Assembly: GCA_913056235.1 (NCBI GenBank)
Contig: CAJXMW010000001.1
Coordinates: 1,426,001-1,490,000, forward strand
From: an uncultured Fodinibius sp.
GTDB lineage: Bacteria; Bacteroidota; Rhodothermia; Balneolales; Balneolaceae
Direction of reading: 5' to 3'
Length of the DNA: 64,000 bases
Shown piece after piece: positions 16,817-26,258 of this stretch (the stretch's first letter is position 1; every line of letters starts with the position of its first letter). Under the pieces are notes generated by a model that was not told the origin of the DNA, ran no database searches, and worked only from the letters and a program-made list of their open reading frames with translations. A program made the translations under genes and the position numbers.

Positions 16817-17722
16817 TTATGAAATACTGGTATATGGATTTTCCGTAATGGGTTTTTCCTTTAGAAATATCTCTTGGTACGATCGGGCCACAATGGTGCT
16901 GATGACAAAAAGCATCGCTGAATAAAAAGCCCAAACGCCGATGATTACCAAAATAGTATACCCCTGGTAAAAGTACCGGTAGGCACTGAGCGCATATTGC
17001 AGATAGTAGCCAACACCCAACTTGGCTATCTCAAAAAGGATCGTGTAAACTAAAGCTGCCAAGAATGCAACCTTGGGAGACATGCGTTTTTCACTTATAT
17101 ACCTAAAAATGATATAGAACAGGAAGAGCGTAAACAGGATGGGAATTACCAGATTGAACAGCTCATAAATCCAGCTCAGCTTTACGACCATGTCAGTGTA
17201 GGGCAGTGAAAACTGATCAATGGATACCAGTGAGACGAGTGAAATAGCCAGGCTGAAAAACAAGAAGACCCCACCCACCAGGCCAAAAGTGAAGAAGTTA
17301 TAGACCATCTCAAGTATAGGATGGCGCCGGTCTTCGATCTCAAAAATATCAAAGACTACGTGTTTGAGCGTGTGAAAAAAGCCCTGTGAGAAAAAGACCA
17401 ACACCACAGTACCGACAATCCCAAAAATGCGACGGACACCGATGAGCGGATTTAACAGGGTTTCCAGAGTGACAGCTCCACGGAAGATATCGCCGCTGCG
17501 CGATTCGTAAGTAAAGCTTGGAAACAACTCTCGTCCGTACCGAAGGATCTCGTTAAAAGCTTCTTCATACGACAGGATATATCCGATGATTGAGATCATC
17601 AGCAGAATAAACGGGATCGCACATATAAAAAGGTTGAAAGTGATAGCGGAGGCATTGAAAAAGACGTCTTTCTTCTTTACCAACGTTACGATGAGCCGCC
17701 AGAAATCCTTATACTTCTGCAC
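16817..17722 (-). CDS. YihY/BrkB family inner-membrane protein
   Basis: A 301-residue polytopic protein with about six membrane helices: ITFNLFICAIPFILLMISII, IFGIVGTVVLVFFSQG, FFTFGLVGGVFLFFSLAISLV, LVIPILFTLFLFYIIF, VAFLAALVYTILFEIAKLGVG and YTILVIIGVWAFYSAMLFVI. The AxxxTFxxFxxxIPxxLLxxS start and the final GYxILVxIxxWxxYSAxxF are YihY/BrkB signatures. The family was once called RNase BN, but the nuclease assignment was wrong; the function is unknown. GTG at 17722 is the only start available before the fold. It is upstream of the glycosylase gene. Confidence 0.8.
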   Translation of the reverse strand: MQKYKDFWRLIVTLVKKKDVFFNASAITFNLFICAIPFILLMISIIGYILSYEEAFNEILRYGRELFPSFTYESRSGDIFRGAVTLETLLNPLIGVRRIFGIVGTVVLVFFSQGFFHTLKHVVFDIFEIEDRRHPILEMVYNFFTFGLVGGVFLFFSLAISLVSLVSIDQFSLPYTDMVVKLSWIYELFNLVIPILFTLFLFYIIFRYISEKRMSPKVAFLAALVYTILFEIAKLGVGYYLQYALSAYRYFYQGYTILVIIGVWAFYSAMLFVISTIVARSYQEIFLKEKPITENPYTSIS

Positions 17723-17855
17723 TGATAAATGATTACTAAATTACGAAGCTGACCAAAGTTAAGCTGAATTTATTGATTTTGCTACCCTGATCCGTCAGCC
17801 GTCATTTACATACTATTTACGAAACAAAAGATTAAGCTCAAAATAACGCTTCTGG

Positions 17856-20540
17856 ATGAGTACAAAAACCAAGTCGTTAACCCCGCTTATGCGCCAGTAC
17901 CACAAGATCAAAGATGAGCATGAGGGCGCCATCTTGCTGTTTCGGGTGGGCGATTTTTATGAGACTTTTGCCGATGATGCCGAGCTGGTGAGCAAAGAAC
18001 TGGGCATTACGCTCACCAAACGCAACAACGGAAGCGACCAAACTCCATTGGCTGGCTTCCCTTACCATGCGCTGGATACTTACCTGCCCAAATTGGTGAA
18101 GAAAGGCTATCGCGTAGCGGTTTGCGAGCAGGTCGAAGACCCCTCGGATGCCAAGAATGCGGGCCGAAAGGTCGTCAATCGTGAAGTTACCGAGATAACG
18201 ACCCCCGGCGTGACGATGTCGGAAAAACTACTGGAACACAAACGCAACAACTATGCAGCTGCAGTTTTTTGGGATGGAGACACGGCTGGTGCTGCTTTTG
18301 CGGATGTATCGACTGGAGAGTTTGCTCTTACCGAAGTGCCCAAGAAGGAGTTGAATGATCTGCTGCAGTCAATTACTCCCGCCGAGCTACTACTGCCACA
18401 GGATCTGAAAAACAATGTGCCCGAGCATTTGCTGGATTACAACATGACCTTTATCGAAGATTGGGTGTATGAGGGAGATTACGGATATAACCTGCTGACC
18501 GATCATTTTGAAACGCATTCGCTCAAAGGCTTTGGTGTAGAGGATAAGAAAGTAGCGCAGGTGGCCGCCGGCGCGCTGATGCATTATATACAGGAGACCC
18601 AAAAAGCTTCGCTGGGTCATATCAAACGGTTGCAGAAATACGAAAACAATGAGTTCATGTCGCTGGATGGATCCACCAAGCGCAACCTCGAGCTGACGAC
18701 TACTATCCAAGAGCAAGGTCCAAGCGAAGGTACGCTTATCAATATTTTGGATAAAACCTGCACGGCCATGGGCGGGCGGATGCTGCGCAAGTGGATTATG
18801 CGTCCGCTGAAGCGGATGAAGCCTATTCGAGAGCGGCTCAATGCCGTGGAAGCACTAAACGTAAATCATGAAGTACGCGAAAACCTGCGCGAAGAACTAG
18901 AGCAGGTGGGTGATCTCGAACGACTGATTTCCCGAATCTGTGTAGGCAGAGCCAACCCGCGTGATTTGAATAAATTGAAGGATTCGCTGGCGCAGGTCCC
19001 GCGCATCAAGATGCAGTTTAACCAGCTCGAGGAGCCGCTGCTCAACGATATTTTGGAGCGGCTGAAACTGCTGATTGAAGTGCAGGAACAGATCGAAGAT
19101 GCTATTGTCGAGGATCCACCGACCAGCGTGCGTGACGGCGATATTTTCAAGGATGGCTACAACGATGAACTTGATGAGCTGCGCAACGTGGCGCGCAACG
19201 GTAAGGACTTTATCGCCGAGACTAAAGATAAGCTGGCCGAAGAAACGGGCATCGATTCACTAAAAATCGGATATAATAAAGTGTACGGCTACTATATTGA
19301 GGTAACCAACACGCATGCCGACAAGGTTCCGGATCACTTTATCCGCAAGCAGACGCTGGTTAATTCCGAGCGCTACATCACACCAGAGCTCAAAGAGGTG
19401 GAAGAAAAGATTTTGTCCTCCGAGGAGCAGAGCAAAACGCTTGAATATGAACTTTTCGAAGAGCTGCGTATCGATATTGCCGGTTACGCCGAGGAGATTC
19501 AGCAGGTAGCCGAGGCGTTGGCCCAGCTCGATTGCTTGCAGGGTTTTGCAGAAGTTTCTTATCACAATAATTACGCAAAGCCGGCTATTGCTGACGATCA
19601 AAAAATTGATATCACAAAAGGGCGTCATCCGGTGGTGGAGAAGACGCTTCCGCCTGGCGATCCGTTTATTCCCAACGATCTGCACCTCGAAAATGAAGAT
19701 GAGCAGATCCTGATTATTACCGGTCCCAACATGGCGGGTAAGAGTATTATACTTCGACAGACGGGACTGATTGTGCTGATGGCGCAAATTGGTTGTTTTG
19801 TGCCGGCCGAGGAGGCGCATATTGGACTGGTGGATAAGATATTTACCCGTGTTGGAGCTTCGGATAATCTGGCCGCCGGCGAAAGTACGTTTTTGGTTGA
19901 GATGAACGAGGCGGCCAATATCCTCAATAATGCTACCCGAAATTCGCTGATTTTGCTCGACGAGGTGGGACGCGGCACCAGTACTTTTGACGGGCTCAGT
20001 ATTGCCTGGGCGCTGGCTGAATATCTGCATAACCAGCCATCGGTAGCGGCTAAAACGCTTTTTGCTACCCACTACCATGAGCTCAATGAGCTCGAAAATA
20101 TGTACGACCATATTGTGAACTACAATGTGTCGGTCAAGGAATATGACGACAAGATTGTTTTTCTGCGGAAGTTAGTACGCGGTGGGGCTGATCACAGCTA
20201 TGGTATTCAGGTCGCTGACATGGCGGGGCTGCCGTCTATTGTGATTGAGCGTGCGAAAGAGATACTGGAAAATCTTGAAAGTCACAGCCTGGATCTGACT
20301 GACAGCAACGGCACGCTTGAGGAAGGAGCACAGAAAAAGAAAGCCGCAGTCAAGAAGGCGGCTAAAGAGATGGACAAGCAGGAGCAGATCCAGCAGCCAT
20401 CACTGTTCCAGACACAGCTCGATCCCAATACCGAGCAGCTCATCGACAAGTTGGAGGCATGTGACCCTAACCGGATGACGCCTATCGAATCGCTGATGCT
20501 GGTCTCGGAGCTAAAGAAGCTGGTGGAAAAGCGTAGCTAG
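17856..20540 (+). CDS. mutS: DNA mismatch repair protein MutS
   Basis: An 894-residue MutS1, full length. The mismatch-recognition Phe34-Tyr35-Glu36 sits in LFRVGDFYETF, followed by the connector, the core/lever (with GKDFIAETKDKLAEETGIDSLKIGYNKVYGYYIEV) and the ATPase domain: Walker A GPNMAGKS at about 623-630, then the DNLAAGESTFLVEM signature, Walker B LILLDEVGRGTSTFDG near 700, and FATHYHEL. The C-terminus has an alanine/lysine-rich linker (KKKAAVKKAAKEMDKQ) and ends in DPNRMTPIESLMLVSELKKL, the usual tail. It recognises mismatches and starts repair with MutL, which is not in the window. Confidence 0.98.
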   Translation: MSTKTKSLTPLMRQYHKIKDEHEGAILLFRVGDFYETFADDAELVSKELGITLTKRNNGSDQTPLAGFPYHALDTYLPKLVKKGYRVAVCEQVEDPSDAKNAGRKVVNREVTEITTPGVTMSEKLLEHKRNNYAAAVFWDGDTAGAAFADVSTGEFALTEVPKKELNDLLQSITPAELLLPQDLKNNVPEHLLDYNMTFIEDWVYEGDYGYNLLTDHFETHSLKGFGVEDKKVAQVAAGALMHYIQETQKASLGHIKRLQKYENNEFMSLDGSTKRNLELTTTIQEQGPSEGTLINILDKTCTAMGGRMLRKWIMRPLKRMKPIRERLNAVEALNVNHEVRENLREELEQVGDLERLISRICVGRANPRDLNKLKDSLAQVPRIKMQFNQLEEPLLNDILERLKLLIEVQEQIEDAIVEDPPTSVRDGDIFKDGYNDELDELRNVARNGKDFIAETKDKLAEETGIDSLKIGYNKVYGYYIEVTNTHADKVPDHFIRKQTLVNSERYITPELKEVEEKILSSEEQSKTLEYELFEELRIDIAGYAEEIQQVAEALAQLDCLQGFAEVSYHNNYAKPAIADDQKIDITKGRHPVVEKTLPPGDPFIPNDLHLENEDEQILIITGPNMAGKSIILRQTGLIVLMAQIGCFVPAEEAHIGLVDKIFTRVGASDNLAAGESTFLVEMNEAANILNNATRNSLILLDEVGRGTSTFDGLSIAWALAEYLHNQPSVAAKTLFATHYHELNELENMYDHIVNYNVSVKEYDDKIVFLRKLVRGGADHSYGIQVADMAGLPSIVIERAKEILENLESHSLDLTDSNGTLEEGAQKKKAAVKKAAKEMDKQEQIQQPSLFQTQLDPNTEQLIDKLEACDPNRMTPIESLMLVSELKKLVEKRS

Positions 20541-20548
20541 CTTATGGC

Positions 20549-20579
20549 CCCATCCGAAATTACAGCAACTTCGGATGGG
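20549..20579. terminator. Hairpin between convergent mutS and M48 protease genes
   Basis: A perfect 10-bp inverted repeat, CCCATCCGAA (20549-20558) and TTCGGATGGG (20570-20579), fills most of the 44-nt gap between the two stop codons. There is no clear T-run, so it may act as a transcript-end stabiliser or a weak bidirectional terminator. Confidence 0.55.
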
Positions 20580-20584
20580 AATAC

Positions 20585-21898
20585 TTACTCACCCAATCCC
20601 TGCATTTTTTGATGCCAGACCTCGGGATAGCTCATGCCATAACCGTCGGGCAAATCATAGTCCTCAATCTGGTTTTCTATCTTGATAATGCGCTTGCGCA
20701 GGGAGGTGCCTTTCCACTTGGCTTTACCAATTTGTTGTTTGAAGTCTCCGTCTTCATTATAAATTTTTTGCAGCAGATTGAGTCCCCCGTGTGGATCATA
20801 CCCAGCGCGATAAACGTAAGCGATGCCCCAGTAATCTGCTGAGTATTCGTACTGTTTCAGCCGATCTTTAACGGTGTATTCATAGATTTGATTTGCCAGC
20901 CGGGTAAGCTCTTGTTCCGTTTTCTTGTACTTTTCTTCCTGGTTGTCCAGTTCTTGATTAAGTTCATTAAATCGTTGTTCGGCCCTTATTTTCGTCTCTC
21001 GCTTTTTGGTCTCCTGCATCCCGTGATTCAATACCACATGGGCCAGCTCATGTGCGATAAAGAATGCAAATTCGGCTTCGCTCTCAATAGTTTGCAATAC
21101 TTTTTTAGAGACAAAAATGGCGCCATTAGGACAGGCATATCCCGTGAACTGCTCGCTGTCCAGGATGTACACCTGCACTGAGGTTTCGTAACTGTGAGAA
21201 TTTTCGGCAATCACGAGAGCAATATGAGTCAGATATTGCTGAAGTGCCCGATCTCTGATAAGCCCCTGTTGGGCGATGACGTTCGCAATGCCCCACCCAA
21301 TCTGTTCGCGCTGCGGATCGAGCACAGGTGCTTTATCGGTGCTAATCTTAACGCGGGATTGTGCCTTCTCCCAAGTCCAGCTGCCCAGTCGCTTATTTCT
21401 AAATTCCTCGTAGGCGTCCGGATTGATGTAGCCGTTGAAATTTTCGACCAATTCCGTCTCTTGGCGGTTGGTCTTTTGGGAGGTGAATGTTTTAGCAAAT
21501 CCTTTTACGGCCGCGGCAACCTGCGCCGGTGATGCAGTGGCCGACCCACTAGTGTCGCCTTCACCTTTTGCCAGCTCGTCAAATGCGTCCTCTGCATTGC
21601 TCGTTACCTGATCTTGATCTGGAGAGCTCTCGGGCTGAGTCCCAGAAGTATAGGCCGAACGCTCTGGAATCCACCCGGTTTTGTTATTTGTTTTTACTTT
21701 GAGCCATTGCTGTTCCTGGTCAATCTGGTTCACCGTTGCTTCGGGCTTTAGTCGAAGGATCAGTTTGTAATAGGAGCCGGGTCCATTACGCATATCTACG
21801 TTATTTTTAATAGTGATTTTTGCCGGACGTTCCAGCGTAGCTGCAAAGCTCGTAATCATAATTAGGAACAACGGAAGTGCTATGTATTTACGAAACAT
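20585..21898 (-). CDS. M48 family metalloprotease with N-terminal SH3 domain
   Basis: 437 residues: a Sec signal (to about residue 20), a bacterial SH3 domain (about 27-82; VDMRNGPGSYYKLILRLKPEATV and WLKVKTNNKTGWIPE), a polar linker, and an M48 peptidase domain with zinc motif His283-Glu-Leu-Ala-His287 (HELAHVVLNHG) and the later EYSADYWGIAYVYRAGYDP, whose Glu/Asp provide the third ligand. BepA-like enzymes of this type work in the periplasm on outer-membrane protein quality control; the SH3 domain may bind cell wall. It is 12 nt behind the cyclase gene on the same strand and probably in the same transcript. Confidence 0.85.
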   Translation of the reverse strand: MFRKYIALPLFLIMITSFAATLERPAKITIKNNVDMRNGPGSYYKLILRLKPEATVNQIDQEQQWLKVKTNNKTGWIPERSAYTSGTQPESSPDQDQVTSNAEDAFDELAKGEGDTSGSATASPAQVAAAVKGFAKTFTSQKTNRQETELVENFNGYINPDAYEEFRNKRLGSWTWEKAQSRVKISTDKAPVLDPQREQIGWGIANVIAQQGLIRDRALQQYLTHIALVIAENSHSYETSVQVYILDSEQFTGYACPNGAIFVSKKVLQTIESEAEFAFFIAHELAHVVLNHGMQETKKRETKIRAEQRFNELNQELDNQEEKYKKTEQELTRLANQIYEYTVKDRLKQYEYSADYWGIAYVYRAGYDPHGGLNLLQKIYNEDGDFKQQIGKAKWKGTSLRKRIIKIENQIEDYDLPDGYGMSYPEVWHQKMQGLGE

Positions 21899-21910
21899 AA
21901 TTGGTGCTCT

Positions 21911-23980
21911 CTATTTAGTTTCGAGGTGGAATACACCTTCCCAGTCATCCGCAGGTGGTGCATTTCTATATTTTTGACACCTCTTGATGTACGTTTGTGA
22001 GGGACCGTCATCGGCTAATAGTTCCAGGACCTGTTCAAATTGTTTAATCGCTTCATCCCATTGCCGTTGGTAGTAGAGATCTATGCCTTGATTGTATATT
22101 TCCGCAGCTTCTTCCAGATGTAATAGGTCCTTGTCAGATTGCTGATCGCCCATCAGTTCATATACTTGTACAGGTTCTGTTTTCCCTTTTACAACCAGCC
22201 AATCGAGAGGTCGGCAAAGGAATTGGTCTCTTACTTTATTGTAGGTCTGTTCAGAGATCATGACCCGGCTGCCGAAGGATTTATTGGCCGATTCGAGGCG
22301 GGCGGCAAGGTTGACCGTATCGCCCAGCACCGTGTAGTTGAAGCGGTTATATGAGCCAATATTTCCGACAATCATATCGCCGGTGGCAATCCCAAATCGA
22401 GCATGCGTGTCGGTGCCGCTGGGCGTTAACTCTTCTACCTTTTTTATCATTTTCAAAGTGCTGCGACAGGCAAGCACTGCATGGTTATCTTGCGCAATGG
22501 GGGCGCCCCAGAAGGCCATTACCGCATCCCCGATATATTTGTCCACCGTCCCGGAATGTTCAAAAATAATGTCTGTCATGGCTCCCAGGTATTCATTCAG
22601 GAACGAAACCAACTCTTCGGGCGGCTTGTTTTCGGAGATGGTAGTAAATCCGGCCAGATCAGAAAATAGTACTGTTAGCTCTTTCTTTTGTCCACCGAGC
22701 TTGAGCATCTCAGGATTCCGGATCAGCTCTTTTACAAACTCAGGTTGTACGTACTGTCCAAAGGCAGATCGTATCTCTTTTTTCTGTCTTTCTTCAGCAA
22801 AATATTTATATGCCGCCGCTCCACTATAACTGATAAATCCCATCACCAGGTACATACCCGTGGAAAACCAGATACGTTCAGCAGCAAAAAGGCCAATGCC
22901 AGTTAAGACGATCAGCGTTAGGATCCCCATCATCGAAAATGTCCCATAGATCGGCCGGCTGTAAGCAATCAAAAAAGGTATGCCTACCGAAAGCAGTAAG
23001 AGAATGCAGATCGTAACCCAGGTAGGTGGTTGTATGATAAAGTTGCCGCCAATCAGGTTATTGAGGATTGTCGCCTGAATTTCCATGCCCGGGAAGGCTT
23101 CCAACGAGCTCATGGGCGTACTTTTGATGTCGCCAAGTCCAGCTGCCGAGGCTCCCACAAGCACAATTTTATCATCAAAGGTATTGGGCGGTACATTAAG
23201 CGAATCATCCGACAGTCCTCTCTTTTTTTGGATGGCGCTTTGCACAATAGCATGAAACGAATAGTAGGGAAAAGTCCCATCGACTACTCCGCCCTTTTCG
23301 TACCAGTTAATGAGATAGTCACCGGACTCTTGCAATGGTATTTCGGTGTTGCCGACACGCAGGCCATCATCGGTCCACGATAAACTAATACTGTCAGGTT
23401 TAAGCTCTAGATAGGCCGCCATCGAAAGGGCAGGCACGTAGCCTTTGTGAGCTAGGCTGTCGAACAAGTGCACAGATCGGATCAGGCCGTCCTCATCAGG
23501 ACTTATGAGGGTATTACCCAGACCTCGAGCCACTTCTGCAAATTTTTCTAATGGCCGCGAGGTAAGCAAGTGTGACTGTTGATAGGGCGACTTGTTTTTT
23601 ATATCCCATTGCTCTATCTGTGAAAATTGATTGGCGGTGGGATTAATCGAGTCGCCGGTAACTGTCGTTTTAAAGGCCAATATGCTGTTGTTTGCCTGCT
23701 CCAGCGATTGTTGAAATCGTTGGTCGCTGTGACTGCCCGACAGGTTACGGCGATCAAAGTCAGGGGTGTCAAACAGGATATCGAAAACCACGAGTTTAGC
23801 CCCGGAGTTATTGAAATAATCGGTGATAATGTGATAAAACTCGCGCGGCCATGGCCAGTACATGTCATTTTTGTTAAAATATGAGAGGCTCTTCTCATCA
23901 ATGGTAACGAGCACAATCTCATCATTGGGATCCTCCTGCTGTAGATATCGGAACTTGTAATCCAAGATCAGGCGGTCCAA
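21911..23980 (-). CDS. CHASE2 adenylate/guanylate cyclase with TPR tail (start unresolved)
   Basis: The body is plain: an extracytoplasmic CHASE2 sensor (DPNDEIVLVTIDEKSL, WPWPREFYHIITDYF, ...GFSxLEAFPGMEIQATILNNL-like region), three membrane helices at about residues 315-400, a class III cyclase domain from about 430 (LTVLFSDLAGFTTISE, YIGDAVMAFWGAP, FGIATGDMIVGNIGS) and a TPR-like tail (IYNQGIDLYYQRQWDEAIKQFEQVLELL). It would make cAMP or cGMP. The start given is a TTG at 23980, but the same frame stays open upstream and encodes SLALLGAAFFIVGIISF, a membrane helix that CHASE2 proteins need. No ATG, GTG or TTG lies there, and an ATT at 24076 is a candidate. Confidence 0.8.
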   Translation of the reverse strand: MDRLILDYKFRYLQQEDPNDEIVLVTIDEKSLSYFNKNDMYWPWPREFYHIITDYFNNSGAKLVVFDILFDTPDFDRRNLSGSHSDQRFQQSLEQANNSILAFKTTVTGDSINPTANQFSQIEQWDIKNKSPYQQSHLLTSRPLEKFAEVARGLGNTLISPDEDGLIRSVHLFDSLAHKGYVPALSMAAYLELKPDSISLSWTDDGLRVGNTEIPLQESGDYLINWYEKGGVVDGTFPYYSFHAIVQSAIQKKRGLSDDSLNVPPNTFDDKIVLVGASAAGLGDIKSTPMSSLEAFPGMEIQATILNNLIGGNFIIQPPTWVTICILLLLSVGIPFLIAYSRPIYGTFSMMGILTLIVLTGIGLFAAERIWFSTGMYLVMGFISYSGAAAYKYFAEERQKKEIRSAFGQYVQPEFVKELIRNPEMLKLGGQKKELTVLFSDLAGFTTISENKPPEELVSFLNEYLGAMTDIIFEHSGTVDKYIGDAVMAFWGAPIAQDNHAVLACRSTLKMIKKVEELTPSGTDTHARFGIATGDMIVGNIGSYNRFNYTVLGDTVNLAARLESANKSFGSRVMISEQTYNKVRDQFLCRPLDWLVVKGKTEPVQVYELMGDQQSDKDLLHLEEAAEIYNQGIDLYYQRQWDEAIKQFEQVLELLADDGPSQTYIKRCQKYRNAPPADDWEGVFHLETK

Positions 23981-24484
23981 GGCATTAAAGGTGCCCGTAG
24001 AAAAACTGATTATCCCGACGATAAAAAAGGCAGCTCCCAGAAGAGCAAGACTGGTATTTTTACCAAATTTGAAAATAGTAACTCTCTTTACTGAACTTTG
24101 GTTCTTGTACCCACTCCGACAAATATTGAATGCTCAATGTTTTAAAGTATGGGGGGAAAAGCAACCGTGCTTTAAAAGTGGGCCAAATAGTGAGTTCTCA
24201 AAATATGATATTTAGGTTGCAAATTTTTGAAAAGTTTCAAGAAAGCACAGTCGATGGATAGCGACGAAGCCGAATTAAGTAAAACAGGATATAAATATTA
24301 TGAAGAGAGTGTTTTACAAGCTGATGGATAAGTACAACAAAAAATTAGATGGATCTCTCGCTTTGTTTCGATATCGTCAATACGGGTCTTTCGAGATAGG
24401 CTTTTTTGTTCGAATCTCCTTATGAGAATGAGTAGTGAAACTCCTATTTTGTGGCATTGTACTTTTTGAACTTAATTCACTTTC
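23981..24484. other. 504-nt divergent gap with small frames and the upstream part of the cyclase frame
   Basis: The first 120 nt or so are the upstream continuation of the cyclase reading frame on the minus strand (down to an in-frame stop around 24,135). Farther on, two short plus-strand frames occur: 24254-24331 (25 codons, DSDEAELSKTGYKYY) and 24300-24425 (41 codons, KRVFYKLMDKYNKKLDG), the second ending 60 nt before the GntR gene. Neither is recognised, and no ribosome site or hairpin with a T-run was seen. Confidence 0.35.
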
Positions 24485-25378
24485 GTGAAGACCTCTGCTA
24501 AATACATCGCCGATCGTATCCGTCTGATGATTGCTACAAAGCAGTTCCAGGTGGGCGAAACGCTGCCTTCTACACGTGAGTTGGGCCGGCAGCTGGAATC
24601 CAGTTTCCACACTGTGCGCAAGGCATACCATATCCTGGCGGATGAGGGGTTGATCCGGGGCGAACGCGGCAAGGGTTTTATCGTGGAGCGACAGAACACC
24701 AACTTGGACAAGGCCGACCGACTGGAAGTAGGGGCCGAAAAGATGCGAAAACTGCTCGAGGAACTGATCGGCTATGGACTCGATGAGTCGGAGATTGATG
24801 AACTGTTCCAGGAGCAGCTCAGCTATATGGATTGGCCCGACCGTATTGAGACCTGCGCCAGCATCGGGGAGACCAATGAGCTGGGACGGATGATTGCCGA
24901 TGCCATCAAAAAAGAGGTGGGGGTGCGCAGCCAGGTGCTCAACGCTATGCAGTATAACGAGACGGTCAAATACGATGCCCTGTTTGTACCTCTGCAATTG
25001 GTGAACAAGTTTCGCGATTTTGCCCAAAAGGGACGCTTGCTGCCTATTGTTTACAGCATTAATCCCGATACGCTTTTGGCTATCGTAGACCGGGCGGCCA
25101 TCGACACTATTGGCTTGGTCACGGCGGATGATGAGACCATCCCAAAAATTATTGACGAGCTGAAAGTGAGTATTAAGTTTGGCGGATCCTTTGTGGCGGG
25201 GGCGACCTATGGAAGTTCGTTGCCGCTGTTTGTACGGGAGACCGATCTGATTTTGTACACCTCTGAAAGTGCCAAGCTTGTGGAAAAAAAGGTGCCCGAA
25301 AAGAAGCGGACGAAGCTCGAATATAGCATTTCTGAGCGGAGTGCCGACACCATCCGGGCGGAGTTGTGGGACCAGTAG
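24485..25378 (+). CDS. GntR-family transcriptional regulator
   Basis: A 297-residue regulator. The first 70 residues form the GntR winged helix: IADRIRLMIATKQFQVGETLPSTRELGRQL, then the recognition helix region SFHTVRKAYHILADEGLI and the wing GERGKGFIVER. The rest is a non-standard effector domain of about 220 residues, not FadR, HutC or aminotransferase-like by eye, with FVPLQLVNKFRDFA and TIGLVTADDETIPKII suggesting an alpha/beta ligand-binding fold. It starts at GTG 24485, the only start before the helix-turn-helix. The creatininase gene follows after 29 nt, so it may regulate that gene. Confidence 0.8.
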   Translation: MKTSAKYIADRIRLMIATKQFQVGETLPSTRELGRQLESSFHTVRKAYHILADEGLIRGERGKGFIVERQNTNLDKADRLEVGAEKMRKLLEELIGYGLDESEIDELFQEQLSYMDWPDRIETCASIGETNELGRMIADAIKKEVGVRSQVLNAMQYNETVKYDALFVPLQLVNKFRDFAQKGRLLPIVYSINPDTLLAIVDRAAIDTIGLVTADDETIPKIIDELKVSIKFGGSFVAGATYGSSLPLFVRETDLILYTSESAKLVEKKVPEKKRTKLEYSISERSADTIRAELWDQ

Positions 25379-25407
25379 AATTATGAATTTTCAATATAGA
25401 ATTAAAA

Positions 25408-26178
25408 ATGGAAGTGCGTCCATATATTTTAGCTGAGAGCAATTATAAAACGCTGAAGAAACAGCAGGTGGAGCTGGCGATTTTGCCTTGGGGCGCTACT
25501 GAGGCCCATAACTACCACCTACCGTATGCTACGGATGTGATTGAGGGCGAAGCTATTGCCGAAGAAGCGGGTAGGCGGGCTTGGGAGCAGGGCGCAAAGA
25601 TTATGATACTGCCGGCTATTCCGTTTGGCGTCAATACTGGTCAGACTGATATTCCGCTGGATATCAACATGCATCCCAGCACGCAGGCGGCGGTGTTGAA
25701 TGATATCATTGAAGTACTGGACCGACAGGGCATCCAAAAATTGCTGGTGCTGAACAGTCACGGAGGTAATAATTTTAAGCCGCTGATCCGTGAGCTGGGT
25801 GTCAAATATCCGGACATGTTTATCAGTTTTTGCAACTGGTTCCAGTCGGTGGACAAAAACAAATTCTTCGATCATCCTGAGGGCGACCACGCTGATGAGA
25901 TGGAGACGAGTCTGGTGATGTATCTGCGCCCCGAGTTGGTGCGTCCACTCGACGAGGCCGGCGATGGTTCTGCTAAAGAGTATCGCATTGAGGCACTGCG
26001 TGAGGATTGGGCGTGGGCTGAACGTCAGTGGTCGCAAGTGACCGAGGACACCGGCGTTGGAAATCCCAAAGAGGCTACGGCAGAGAAAGGAGAAGCTTAT
26101 TTTGAGGCGGTCACTGAAAAGGTGAGCAAGCTATTTGTAGAGTTGGCTGATGCGAATTTGGATGATTTGTATAAGTAG
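25408..26178 (+). CDS. Creatininase family amidohydrolase
   Basis: 256 residues with the metal-binding motifs of the creatininase family: LPWGATEAHNYHLPYATD (Glu and His), GVNTGQTDIPLDINM, LLVLNSHGGNNFKPLI, and GDHADEMETSLVMYL with His and Glu. The family includes creatinine amidohydrolase, mycofactocin peptidase MftE and formamide hydrolases acting in riboflavin/F420 routes, so the exact reaction is open; no mycofactocin genes are nearby. It lies between the GntR regulator and the helicase gene on the same strand. Confidence 0.8.
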   Translation: MEVRPYILAESNYKTLKKQQVELAILPWGATEAHNYHLPYATDVIEGEAIAEEAGRRAWEQGAKIMILPAIPFGVNTGQTDIPLDINMHPSTQAAVLNDIIEVLDRQGIQKLLVLNSHGGNNFKPLIRELGVKYPDMFISFCNWFQSVDKNKFFDHPEGDHADEMETSLVMYLRPELVRPLDEAGDGSAKEYRIEALREDWAWAERQWSQVTEDTGVGNPKEATAEKGEAYFEAVTEKVSKLFVELADANLDDLYK

Positions 26179-26258
26179 ATTGCAAACTGCAGACGTGAGA
26201 AGGGAAACGTAACCTTTTGCCAATAGAAATTAAGAATTGTGAAACTTTTGGTTGATAC

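Noticed and set aside
19260-20111. 283-codon minus-strand frame inside mutS
   Set aside because: It lies opposite the conserved ATPase domain of MutS and has no recognisable motif or start signal.
24377-25027. 216-codon minus-strand frame over the GntR gene
   Set aside because: The plus strand codes a clear winged helix; the antisense frame has no family features.
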